Part shown: in pieces, positions 39,450 through 47,840 of the stretch
How the letters are laid out: each line of letters starts with the position of its first letter
Position numbering within the stretch: position 1 is the first letter of the stretch
Assembly (NCBI RefSeq): GCF_012641275.1
Contig: NZ_JABAIA010000003.1
Location: 620,001-684,000, forward strand
Reading direction: 5' to 3'
Origin: Chitinophaga varians
GTDB lineage: Bacteria; Bacteroidota; Bacteroidia; Chitinophagales; Chitinophagaceae
Length of the DNA: 64,000 bases
Translations under genes and position numbers: made by a program
Notes under the pieces: generated by a model
The model's input: the letters and a program-made list of their open reading frames with translations, nothing else
Told to the model about the DNA's origin: nothing
The model's database searches: none

Positions 39450-41015
39450 ATGAGACATCTATCTTTCCTGTCGCGATGGGCCTGCCTTTTACTATGGCTG
39501 CTAGCTGGCAGCGACCTGCACGCACAAACGAATACCTCCTGGACGCCGGACAACGGCGACGGAACATTCAAAAATCCATTGATGTGGGGCGACTGGCCCG
39601 ATCCGGACATCATCCGGGTGGGCGACAAATTCTATTTTGTATCTACCAGTATGCATTATGTCCCAGGGTGCCCCATTGCTGTATCCAATGACCTGGTGAA
39701 CTGGAAAATGGCGGGATACGCAGTGTCACGCTATGAAGAAGACCCGCGTTATGACCTGAGAGGAGGCAATATGTACCTGAGCGGGTCCTGGGCGGCCACC
39801 ATCCGTCATCACAATGGTCTTTTCTATGTCGGGTTCTGTACACCGGACATGGACGGCCGCAAAGGGCAGTTCTCCATGTGTACCGCCAAAAACATCGAGG
39901 GTCCCTGGACACGCACCATCTTCCCGGAATACCTCTATGATCCGGGCCTTTTCTTTGATGACGATGGAAAAGTATATGTGGTGCACGGTCAGCAAAAACT
40001 ATTTATCACAGAGCTGAACAGCAACGCGCTGTCGGTAAAAACACCCCGGCGTGAGATTTACGACAACCGCGCTTTTCCTTACCTGGAAGGTTCCCATATG
40101 TATAAAGGCAACGGGAAATACTATATCCTGGGAAGCACCGGCGGTACCAGAGGCCGGCAGGTATGTCTGCGGTCCGATAGCATATACGGCCCGTACGAAT
40201 CGAAAGTGGTGATACAGGACGATCACACCTATCCTGGCAATGGACTGCATCAGGGCGGGATGGTACAACTACAGAACGGTGACTGGTGGTTTATCATCAT
40301 GCAGGACCGTGGTCCCATTGGACGCGTGCCCAACCTCGAACCGGTAACCTGGGTGGATGGCTGGCCTATGTTAGGCACCGGCGGCAAAGGAGTGGACACT
40401 TTCCCTAAGCCCGCTGTCGGCAAAACCTACCCGGTGTCAGTGCCGGCCACTACGGACGAATTCAACAACAAAATGCTGGGATTACAGTGGCAGTGGAACC
40501 ACAACCCTGACAATAACAAGTGGTCGCTGACTAAAAGACCGGGGTATCTCCGGTTGTATGCCGGCAAAGCCCGCAACCTTATGGAGGCGCGCAATACACT
40601 GACGCAGCGCGTGGAAGGGCCTTATTCGGAAGGCACGGCATTGCTCGATCTCTCCGGCCTGAAGCAGGGAGATATAGCCGGACTAGGCGTGTTCCAGTCG
40701 CCCTATGCGTATATCGGTGTCCGTTATAACGGAAAAAAACGGGAGCTCGTGATGGTAAATGCCGACAGCACGGTGACGGTTATACCCTGCACATCTTCAA
40801 AAATATGGCTGAAGGCCATGGTACGGGAGAAGGATTTCACGGCAACATTTGCCTATAGCTATGACGGCAAACATTTTACCATCATCGGTAATCAACTGAA
40901 AATGGGACTGGGGCTGGATTGGACGGCCAACCGCTTTGCACTGTTTCTTTTTAATACAGACCTTAACAGCCCGGAAAGTACTGGTTATGCGGATTTCGAT
41001 TGGTTCCGCCGGTAG
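39450..41015 (+). CDS. Glycoside hydrolase family 43 (xylosidase/arabinofuranosidase-like), exported
   Basis: A 521-residue enzyme with a signal peptide (residues 1-25, ending DLHAQ). The five-bladed propeller has the expected acids: Asp 51 or 53 in WPDPDIIRVGD (general base), Asp 164 in YLYDPGLFFDDD (pKa modulator) and Glu 213 in YLEGSHMYK (acid). A C-terminal beta-sandwich domain (from about residue 330, EFNNKMLGLQWQWNHNPD) ends at YADFDWFRR. It should cleave xylose- or arabinose-containing side chains of plant polysaccharide in the periplasm or outside. It stands alone between two terminators and has no SusCD pair beside it. The exact sugar cannot be read. Confidence 0.93.
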   Translation: MRHLSFLSRWACLLLWLLAGSDLHAQTNTSWTPDNGDGTFKNPLMWGDWPDPDIIRVGDKFYFVSTSMHYVPGCPIAVSNDLVNWKMAGYAVSRYEEDPRYDLRGGNMYLSGSWAATIRHHNGLFYVGFCTPDMDGRKGQFSMCTAKNIEGPWTRTIFPEYLYDPGLFFDDDGKVYVVHGQQKLFITELNSNALSVKTPRREIYDNRAFPYLEGSHMYKGNGKYYILGSTGGTRGRQVCLRSDSIYGPYESKVVIQDDHTYPGNGLHQGGMVQLQNGDWWFIIMQDRGPIGRVPNLEPVTWVDGWPMLGTGGKGVDTFPKPAVGKTYPVSVPATTDEFNNKMLGLQWQWNHNPDNNKWSLTKRPGYLRLYAGKARNLMEARNTLTQRVEGPYSEGTALLDLSGLKQGDIAGLGVFQSPYAYIGVRYNGKKRELVMVNADSTVTVIPCTSSKIWLKAMVREKDFTATFAYSYDGKHFTIIGNQLKMGLGLDWTANRFALFLFNTDLNSPESTGYADFDWFRR

Positions 41016-41037
41016 GTTTGCAAAGTTTATTTTCCTT

Positions 41038-41070
41038 ATGCAGGAGGCGTTAGCTTCCTGCATTTTTTTT
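41038..41070 (+). terminator. Terminator after the GH43 gene
   Basis: ATGCAGGA (41038-41045) pairs with TCCTGCAT (41056-41063), followed by a run of T to 41070. Confidence 0.85.
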
Positions 41071-41131
41071 GAAGACATTTTCCAATCGCATAAACATGCG
41101 GTTATTGCCAGTACATGCGGTTGTTTGATAT

Positions 41132-41165
41132 AAAAAGGACGCTCGCCATCGCAAGCGTCCTTTTT
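41132..41165. terminator. Bidirectional terminator after the alpha/beta hydrolase gene
   Basis: AAAAAGGACGCT (41132-41143) pairs perfectly with AGCGTCCTTTTT (41154-41165). Its A and T runs serve both strands; the reverse hydrolase stop is 20 bp away. Confidence 0.88.
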
Positions 41166-41184
41166 AATATATCGTGTTGAAAAG

Positions 41185-42318
41185 CTATTTCAAAGCCAGC
41201 GGCCTTACGTCCTGGACCAGTGTCAGCAGGAACTTGCCAGGTTCTTCCATCATCATCAGATGGGAGGAGTTCTCAAACCACACACCTTTTTTATAGGGGG
41301 CTTTTACTTTTTTCAGCCAGGCGTCGGTAGGTTCGGAGGGGGTGGTGTAGTCATGTCTGCCCATGAACATCAGCACGGGGATGGGGAATTCCTTTACATG
41401 CTTAAAATCTACTGCCAGGAATTCATCCATTACGCGGCCGAGGGTGAAGATGTTGCCCTGGTCGATGGCGTCTACGTCTTTCTTATCATATTCCGGCGAC
41501 ATCAGCGGCGCATTGAAGAAATACGCCGGTACGGGCCTGTAGGCGGCGAGACCTCCATATTCCTGTGGCCATTTGCGGGCGATAATGATCCGCTCGCGGG
41601 TGATAGGCTGGTTGCCGGGATAGGGTGCGATAGATTGCAGCTCCCTGATAGCGACGGTATCTTTGCGGCGCATTGCTTCTTTCAGGCCAAATTCAAAACT
41701 CACCCGCTCATTGTCGACCGTATTGATGTTCTGGCCTGTGCCAACATATACATAAAAGAGGTCAGGACGTTTGAGGGCTGCCCGCATGGCGATGATAGTG
41801 CCCCAGCTATGTCCCATCAGCACCAGTTTCTTTTTATGGTATTTCTGACGGATTTGTTCGGCCAGTTCAATGCAATCGTCCACGTAGCGGTCAATATGAA
41901 GCGTGGCGCCGAGGTTGGTGGTGTCATTGGCCAGGAAGCTCTTGCCGGAAGCGCGCTGGTCGTATTGCACCATGGTGAAGTACTCTTCCAGCGGCCGTTG
42001 CCATGTCCAGGCTACCGGCGCCATAGGGGAGGCGGGACCGCCATGTACGAAGAGGATAACAGGATTGTTGCGGTCCTGGCCCCGTACAAATACCCATTGT
42101 TTGGTACCGCCGAGTGTGGCTTCAAAATTTTCCTGGACACCGTTTGGGCTCAGAATTTTACTCAAACCGGTGATCAGTTTTTTGCCACCGGCATATTTGT
42201 CGGTGACATCGTTGTTTTGTGCATGGGCCGCGAAAGGGGAAGCCAGGATAATAGCCAGGAAAAGCAGCAGCTGTGGCAGATGCTGACAAGTGTTGGCACG
42301 CAGGTGATTTGGTTGCAT
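41185..42318 (-). CDS. Alpha/beta hydrolase, proline iminopeptidase-like, exported
   Basis: A 377-residue protein with a signal peptide (LLLFLAIILASPFAAHAQ, cleavage near residue 34). The hydrolase fold shows the oxyanion motif VHGGP (92-95), QYDQRASGKS, the nucleophile elbow MGHSWGTI with Ser 171, an acid in FMGRHDYTTP and a His in ENSSHLMM. HGGPG-like and QYDQRGxGxS-like motifs are typical of prolyl aminopeptidase relatives, so it may remove N-terminal residues from peptides in the periplasm. I chose the ATG at 42318 that gives a clean signal peptide; the frame opens at 42405. A 9-bp inverted repeat lies upstream at 42360-42396. Confidence 0.88.
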   Translation of the reverse strand: MQPNHLRANTCQHLPQLLLFLAIILASPFAAHAQNNDVTDKYAGGKKLITGLSKILSPNGVQENFEATLGGTKQWVFVRGQDRNNPVILFVHGGPASPMAPVAWTWQRPLEEYFTMVQYDQRASGKSFLANDTTNLGATLHIDRYVDDCIELAEQIRQKYHKKKLVLMGHSWGTIIAMRAALKRPDLFYVYVGTGQNINTVDNERVSFEFGLKEAMRRKDTVAIRELQSIAPYPGNQPITRERIIIARKWPQEYGGLAAYRPVPAYFFNAPLMSPEYDKKDVDAIDQGNIFTLGRVMDEFLAVDFKHVKEFPIPVLMFMGRHDYTTPSEPTDAWLKKVKAPYKKGVWFENSSHLMMMEEPGKFLLTLVQDVRPLALK

Positions 42319-42359
42319 GTGACAGGTTTGTAGTGTCAGGTAGTAAATAAATAAGCAAA

Positions 42360-42396
42360 AACGTAAAACGGGACTAAACTTATTGATTTTTACGTT
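42360..42396. promoter_or_regulatory. 9-bp inverted repeat in a divergent promoter region
   Basis: AACGTAAAA (42360-42368) and TTTTACGTT (42388-42396) are perfect reverse complements 19 bp apart. They lie between the reverse hydrolase gene (start 42318) and the sigma factor gene (start 42509). Could be an operator for either; no T-run of terminator type. Confidence 0.4.
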
Positions 42397-42508
42397 AATG
42401 GACAAATTAGGGGTGCCGGAGGGAAAGGCTTCTTTTTTTGATGCTTTTAATATTAAATTTACCGGTGCCCTGTGTAGGGGAGTTTGATTGTCTGATATCT
42501 TACATAGA

Positions 42509-43087
42509 ATGAATGAACAGGAACTGCTAAAGCGGCTTGCCGTTGGCGACGAGGCGGCGTTTACAGCGATCTATCTGCAATACCATGGTGGTATTTATAC
42601 CTACCTGTTGAAATTTACCAAAAATCCGCTGCTCACAGAAGATCTGGTGCACGACGTTTTCCTGAAGATCTGGGAGATCCGGGAACAGCTGGACATTAAG
42701 TCGTCTTTTGCCGCCTATCTCTACCGTCTTGCCCGTAATGCGGCGCTTACCCAGCTAAACAGGCTTACGCTGTTCGATGCCGTAAGGGACGAGGTGATGC
42801 ACCGGGTGTCCCTGGGCATCCATGAGCCCTCCGTGCTCAATGCGGTGGAGCAGAAACAGTACGAGGAGCTGTTGCAGCGCGCCATCGATAACCTGCCGCC
42901 GCAACGCCGCGAGGCTTTTATCCTCTGCCGCCAGCAGGGGAAAAGTTATGAGGAGGCCGCTGCGCTGATGAATATCTCCCGCAACACCTTTAAGCAGCAC
43001 CTGTCGCTGGCCGTGAAATCCATCCGGGAATACCTGCTGGAACATGGCAGCATTTCCTTGTTGATGCTGCTGATTGCCATGAAATAA
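42509..43087 (+). CDS. ECF-type RNA polymerase sigma factor (FecI-like)
   Basis: A 192-residue sigma-70 protein. Region 2 is GDEAAFTAIYLQYHGGIYTYLLKFTKNPLLTEDLVHDVFLKIWEIR; region 4 is the HTH LPPQRREAFILCRQQGKSYEEAAALMNISRNTFKQHLSLAVKSIREYL. This is the Bacteroidota FecI-like subgroup that pairs with a FecR anti-sigma factor and a TonB-dependent receptor. The next genes are exactly those. It should direct transcription of the following operon when the receptor binds its substrate. I start at the ATG at 42509; an upstream TTG frame exists. Confidence 0.94.
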   Translation: MNEQELLKRLAVGDEAAFTAIYLQYHGGIYTYLLKFTKNPLLTEDLVHDVFLKIWEIREQLDIKSSFAAYLYRLARNAALTQLNRLTLFDAVRDEVMHRVSLGIHEPSVLNAVEQKQYEELLQRAIDNLPPQRREAFILCRQQGKSYEEAAALMNISRNTFKQHLSLAVKSIREYLLEHGSISLLMLLIAMK

Positions 43088-43149
43088 AAAAAGGAAAATT
43101 TTTTTTCCGGACCATCCACCCATTTCTTTTACTCATTAGTCTTATTAGT

Positions 43150-44319
43150 ATGGAACCAAATAAATTTCCTGCGGACCTGTTGCAAAAGTACCTCGACGGC
43201 ACCCTTACGGGTCCGGAGAGTGAAGTGCTGTTTGCCTGGCTGAAGGAAAATCCGGCAGCAGCGGATAGTGAAGCGATGGAGAGCATGCTGCAGGCCAGTT
43301 ATGACGCGTCCTTTGCAGAACCGGCGGCTTTACTGCCGGGTGCTACGCAGCGTATACTGGACAGACTGATGGTGTCTGTGGCCGCGGAAGATACCGCTGT
43401 AGTGCCACTGCCGCTGTGGCGGCGCACCTGGGTACGGTACGCAGCAGCGGCGGTGCTGGTGGCGGCTATCGCCATTCCTGCCGCCCGGATGCTGACCAGC
43501 CGGAAAAAGACAGTGGTGCCACCGCCTGTGGCCATCACCAGCGGTACCAACCGCGCGGTGCTGAAACTGGCCAACGGGAAAGAAATTATGCTGGACAGTA
43601 CACATGGCAGCATCGTACAGGAGCCTGGCCTCACCGTACGGAACGACAGCGGCCGGCTGAATTACCAGGGGGCCACCGCTGCCATGGAATATCATACATT
43701 GACCACGCCACGGGGCGGACAATACCGCATCACGCTGCCCGACGGTACGGCCGTATGGCTGAACGCCGCCTCCAGCATCACATACCCGACAGCTTTTACG
43801 GAGAAAGTCCGTGCCGTTATCATCACCGGCGAAGCCTACTTTGAAGTGGCCGCCAATGCACGCCAGCCTTTCCGCGTGGACGTGGACGGAAAAGCCTCCG
43901 TAGAGGTACTGGGCACACAGTTTAACGTCAACGCCTATACAGATGAAAACAGTATCCGTACCACGCTGGTAGACGGCAGTGTGCGGGTACATCACCGCCA
44001 GGCATCGGTGGTGCTGAAACCCGGTCAGCAGGCGGCCATAGCGGCCAACGGCCTGCAACTGGTAGAACATCCCGATATGGAGATGGCGGTGGCATGGAAA
44101 AACGGCTCCTTCCAGTTTGATCATGCCCACCTGAAAGAAGTGCTGCGGCAAATGGCCCGGTGGTACGACGTGACCGTCGTATATGAACCCGGCAGCGCAG
44201 ACATCGTCTTCAGCGGAGAAATAAAAAGAGACCTGGACCTGACACAGGCGCTGACCGTGCTGCAAAGCATGGGCGTCCGCTTCAGGATAGAAGGGAAACA
44301 ACTGATTGTAATGCCATAA
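43150..44319 (+). CDS. FecR-family anti-sigma factor
   Basis: A 389-residue inner membrane protein. The N-terminal cytoplasmic part (1-90) binds the sigma factor, one membrane helix lies at about 96-115, and the periplasmic FecR domain runs from about 170 to 275 (LTTPRGGQYRITLPDGTAVWLNAASSI, GEAYFEVA, VEVLGTQFNVNAY). The C-terminal domain (about 318-389, FDHAHLKEVLRQMARWYDVTVVYE) is the small domain found in this family that contacts the receptor. It is 62 bp after the sigma gene. It should hold the sigma factor inactive until signalled by the SusC receptor encoded next. Confidence 0.94.
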   Translation: MEPNKFPADLLQKYLDGTLTGPESEVLFAWLKENPAAADSEAMESMLQASYDASFAEPAALLPGATQRILDRLMVSVAAEDTAVVPLPLWRRTWVRYAAAAVLVAAIAIPAARMLTSRKKTVVPPPVAITSGTNRAVLKLANGKEIMLDSTHGSIVQEPGLTVRNDSGRLNYQGATAAMEYHTLTTPRGGQYRITLPDGTAVWLNAASSITYPTAFTEKVRAVIITGEAYFEVAANARQPFRVDVDGKASVEVLGTQFNVNAYTDENSIRTTLVDGSVRVHHRQASVVLKPGQQAAIAANGLQLVEHPDMEMAVAWKNGSFQFDHAHLKEVLRQMARWYDVTVVYEPGSADIVFSGEIKRDLDLTQALTVLQSMGVRFRIEGKQLIVMP

Positions 44320-44494
44320 AGCAACCATAATAGAAATTAAGATTAACAAGCAACAACAGGTGAGCAGGTGAACATGCCGGCCTTAGTGGTCAGGGCCTGG
44401 TATGTCCCGGAACGGAAGGCCCATCGGGCTTAACGGCGGAGCCATGCCCGGCCACTTCAGCCACCGGTTATTATTTATCAACCAAAAATATGTT

Positions 44495-47400
44495 ATGCCA
44501 GAATTGAGACGTCCAAAGCGGTATATACCGTGGAAGCAGCTGGGACTGTTACTGCTGATAGCAGCCATGGGACTGCCGCTGAAGGGATTATCCCAGACTA
44601 TGAATTACAGCAGCAAAAAAGTAACGCTGCAACAGGTGTTCGCAGAAATAAAAAAACAAACCAGCCATGTAGTGGTATTCAATCCGGAGCAGGTGGACGT
44701 AACGCAAACTGTTCCGGTGAATGCCCACAATCAGCCGCTGGACGCGTTTATGAAAACGCTGCTGGCCAAAACGCCGCTGAACTTCACAATTGTAGGCACT
44801 ACGATTGTGGTGTTCCGGAAAACGGACACGCCGCCAGAGTTGAATACACCACCGGCAGCCGTGGAAATCACAGGGGTAGCGTACGATGAAAAAACATCTC
44901 AGCCGATACCCGGTGTCAGCGTCTTTGCCAGCGCGTCCAACGAAGGCACCCAGACAAACGACAAGGGAGTATTCTCCCTTAAAAATCTGAAAGACGCAGA
45001 AATACTCACCTTCTCCAGCATTGGCTATGAGAAGGTGAGCATGGCTGCGGGACAGCCCGGCGTGATGATGTACGTGAAAATGAAGGTGGCCACCAATGAG
45101 CTGGACCAGGCCGTGGTACAGGGATATGGTGTTACCAGCAAACGTCTTGCTACCGGTAATATCACCCGCGTGAGCGGTGCCGAAATTGCGGCGCAACCGG
45201 TCATGAACCCGCTGCAAGCCTTACAGGGCAAGGTGCCTGGGCTGCTGATCACACAAACCAGTGGTTATGCCAACTCCCCCGTAAGATTGGAAATCAGAGG
45301 ACGGAACTCCCTCGGAAAGGGCTTTCTGTCTGACCCGCTATATATCATTGACGGCGTACCGTTGACCGTGCTGAATGTAACCAGCTTCACTAAAAACACT
45401 TCACCGGGATTTGTGCAGGGCGGTATTTCCGTTACCGGCGGCCAAAGTCCACTGTTTGGCCTGAGCGCTAAAGACATAGAAAGCATCGAAGTGCTGAAAG
45501 ACGCTGATGCCACCGCTATCTACGGCTCCCGTGGCGCCAATGGTGTCATCATCATCACCACTAAAAGAGGAAAAACAGGAAAGACTACTTTGTCGATCGA
45601 TGCCAAAGAAGGGATCGTCACCGTTCCCCGCAAATGGCAGCTGCTGGACACGCGCCAGTACCTGCAAATGCGCCGGGAAGCGTTTAAAAACGACGGTGTG
45701 ACGCCCAATGTTGGCAATGCGCCCGACCTGACATTGTGGGATACCACCCGCTATACCAACTGGCAGAAAGAAGTGCTGGGCACCGGCAAACTGACTACCG
45801 TATCTGCCAGTCTTTCCGGTGGCGACAGCCGCAATACTTTTTATGTGGGCGCCAACTATGGCCGCCAGGTGGACATATTGAACAAGAGCGGCGCCTCACA
45901 AAAAGCGTCCCTGATGTCCCGCCTCCGGCATAGCAGCGGTGATCAGAAGTTTAGCATCATGGTGGGCACTACTATCGGTTATACAAAGGCGGATGCCATC
46001 GCCAACAATCCTGCCGTGATGTATCTGGCCCCCAATGCGCCGCCGGCATTTGACAGCAAAGGCGATCTTAACTATGCGGAATGGAATGCCAGCCCGGGCG
46101 TAATATTCCCGTTTGCCTACCTGCTGCAGAAAAACAACAATCAGACAAACCAGTTCGATGGTAATATGGAAATCCGGTATGAGCTGTTCAAAGGACTCAT
46201 CTTCAGCACCACCGGCGGATACTCCTATGTCTCCGGAAACAATAGCAGCTTTATACCTATCGCCTCCCAAAATCCAATACTGAACCCTGTTGGATCAGCG
46301 TTCTTCGGCAACACACGCAATACCAACTGGATACTGGAGCCACAGCTGGCTTACAGCCGTTTCGTAGGCAAGGGAGACCTCTCCGTACAGGTGGGCACCA
46401 GCTACCAGTCAGCAGCCACTAATGGCGGGACGACAATTGGCTTCGGTTATGGTGACGATGCCCTGCTTGGCAGTATCTCCAATGCCCCTATCCAAACGGC
46501 AACTGAAAATGTGGCCCGCTATAAATATGCTGCCGTATTTGGCCGTATCTCCTATAACTGGGACAATAAATACATGATGAACCTCAACGCCAGAAGGGAT
46601 GGGTCTTCCCGCTTTGCGCCGGGACGCCAGTACGGCGACTTTGGTTCCGTGGGCCTCGGATGGATCCTGTCTGAAGAACCCTGGATGAAAACAGTATTGC
46701 CATCATGGGTCAGCTTCCTGAAACTCCGCGGCAGCTATGGTATCACCGGTGGCGATGGATCTATCGGCGACTACCAATACCTGTCACAATGGGGCGCTGC
46801 CCTGTCAGGCACGATGCTAATGAGCAAATATGATGGCATACAGCCTTATGCGCCCATCCATGCCATGAACCAGGATTACCACTGGGAAGCCAACAAAAAA
46901 ATGGAAGGAGCGCTGACCGCCAGTTTCCTGAATGACCGCATCAGCCTGGAAGTGGCGCACTACCGCAATCGTACTAACGATCAGGTGACCAGCCTGCCCA
47001 CACCGCTTTTTACCGGTTTTGGCAGTGTGACCGCCAACTGGGCGGCAGTAGTGCAGAACAGCGGATGGGAAGGCATGCTGCGCGCCAACCTGGTGCAGCA
47101 AAAAGATTTGTCCTGGTCAGTGTCCTTCAATATCTCCCGTAACCGCAACAAGCTGGTGGCGTACCCCGGACTGGAACAGTCGCCCTACTATGGCGTATAC
47201 AAAATAGGGCAGTCCCTGTCTACCCAATATTTCCTGCATTACCTCGGCGTAGATCCGCTGACCGGCAAACACAGTTTTGTTGATTACAACAAAGACGGAA
47301 AGCTGGATATCGCGCAACCTAATCCGGATGCTACCGTTACGGCCGACCGCTATGTGGCCATCGATATAGCGCCTAAATACTATGGCGGTTTCAGTTCACA

Positions 47401-47830
47401 GTTTACCGTGAAAGGAATAACGCTCGATCTGTTCTTTGATTACAAAAAACAACTGGGCACTGATCCTTTCGCCGGTATTGTACCGGGCGGCCTTACCAAC
47501 CTGCCGCTGGAAGCACTGAACAATCACTGGTCCAGGCCGGGAGACAATGCCAAATATGCCAGCTACTCCGCTTCAGGCGCCAGCTACCTCAGCGTATCTG
47601 ACGGCGCTTTTATAGATGCTTCTTATGTCCGCCTGCGCTCACTTTCCATCAGTTACAGTCTGCCGGACAAGCTGGTGAAAAGAGCCCGTATGGAAAGCTG
47701 CCGTGTGTTTATGCAAGGGGAGAACATTTTTACCATCACCCGTTATCCCGGCTTAGATCCGGACCAACAGGACCTCCTGGCGCTTCCGGCTCCGAGGACT
47801 ATCATCGGTGGTGTAACGCTTAACTTTTAA
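44495..47830 (+). CDS. SusC/RagA-family TonB-linked outer membrane receptor with signalling domain
   Basis: A 1111-residue outer membrane protein. After a signal peptide (GLLLLIAAMGLPLKGLSQ) comes an STN domain (residues about 35-100, VTLQQVFAEIKKQTSHVVVF), which transmits the signal to FecR. A carboxypeptidase-regulatory-like domain follows (ITGVAYDEKTSQPIPGVSV), then the plug (QALQGKVPGLLI, LEIRGRNSL, DPLYIIDGVPL, SIEVLKDADATAIYGSRGANGVIIITTKRG) and the 22-strand barrel ending in IIGGVTLNF. It imports a substrate with the SusD partner using TonB energy. I take the ATG at 44495; the frame opens at 44402, but those residues would place a poor sequence before the signal peptide. Substrate unknown. 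Confidence 0.94.
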   Translation: MPELRRPKRYIPWKQLGLLLLIAAMGLPLKGLSQTMNYSSKKVTLQQVFAEIKKQTSHVVVFNPEQVDVTQTVPVNAHNQPLDAFMKTLLAKTPLNFTIVGTTIVVFRKTDTPPELNTPPAAVEITGVAYDEKTSQPIPGVSVFASASNEGTQTNDKGVFSLKNLKDAEILTFSSIGYEKVSMAAGQPGVMMYVKMKVATNELDQAVVQGYGVTSKRLATGNITRVSGAEIAAQPVMNPLQALQGKVPGLLITQTSGYANSPVRLEIRGRNSLGKGFLSDPLYIIDGVPLTVLNVTSFTKNTSPGFVQGGISVTGGQSPLFGLSAKDIESIEVLKDADATAIYGSRGANGVIIITTKRGKTGKTTLSIDAKEGIVTVPRKWQLLDTRQYLQMRREAFKNDGVTPNVGNAPDLTLWDTTRYTNWQKEVLGTGKLTTVSASLSGGDSRNTFYVGANYGRQVDILNKSGASQKASLMSRLRHSSGDQKFSIMVGTTIGYTKADAIANNPAVMYLAPNAPPAFDSKGDLNYAEWNASPGVIFPFAYLLQKNNNQTNQFDGNMEIRYELFKGLIFSTTGGYSYVSGNNSSFIPIASQNPILNPVGSAFFGNTRNTNWILEPQLAYSRFVGKGDLSVQVGTSYQSAATNGGTTIGFGYGDDALLGSISNAPIQTATENVARYKYAAVFGRISYNWDNKYMMNLNARRDGSSRFAPGRQYGDFGSVGLGWILSEEPWMKTVLPSWVSFLKLRGSYGITGGDGSIGDYQYLSQWGAALSGTMLMSKYDGIQPYAPIHAMNQDYHWEANKKMEGALTASFLNDRISLEVAHYRNRTNDQVTSLPTPLFTGFGSVTANWAAVVQNSGWEGMLRANLVQQKDLSWSVSFNISRNRNKLVAYPGLEQSPYYGVYKIGQSLSTQYFLHYLGVDPLTGKHSFVDYNKDGKLDIAQPNPDATVTADRYVAIDIAPKYYGGFSSQFTVKGITLDLFFDYKKQLGTDPFAGIVPGGLTNLPLEALNNHWSRPGDNAKYASYSASGASYLSVSDGAFIDASYVRLRSLSISYSLPDKLVKRARMESCRVFMQGENIFTITRYPGLDPDQQDLLALPAPRTIIGGVTLNF

Positions 47831-47840
47831 ATGATCAGTG

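Noticed and set aside
41260..42333. Forward open frame of 357 codons opposite the alpha/beta hydrolase
   Set aside because: The reverse gene has a signal peptide and hydrolase motifs; the forward frame is its shadow.
43330..44349. Reverse open frame of 339 codons opposite FecR
   Set aside because: FecR domains are clear on the + strand and fit the operon.
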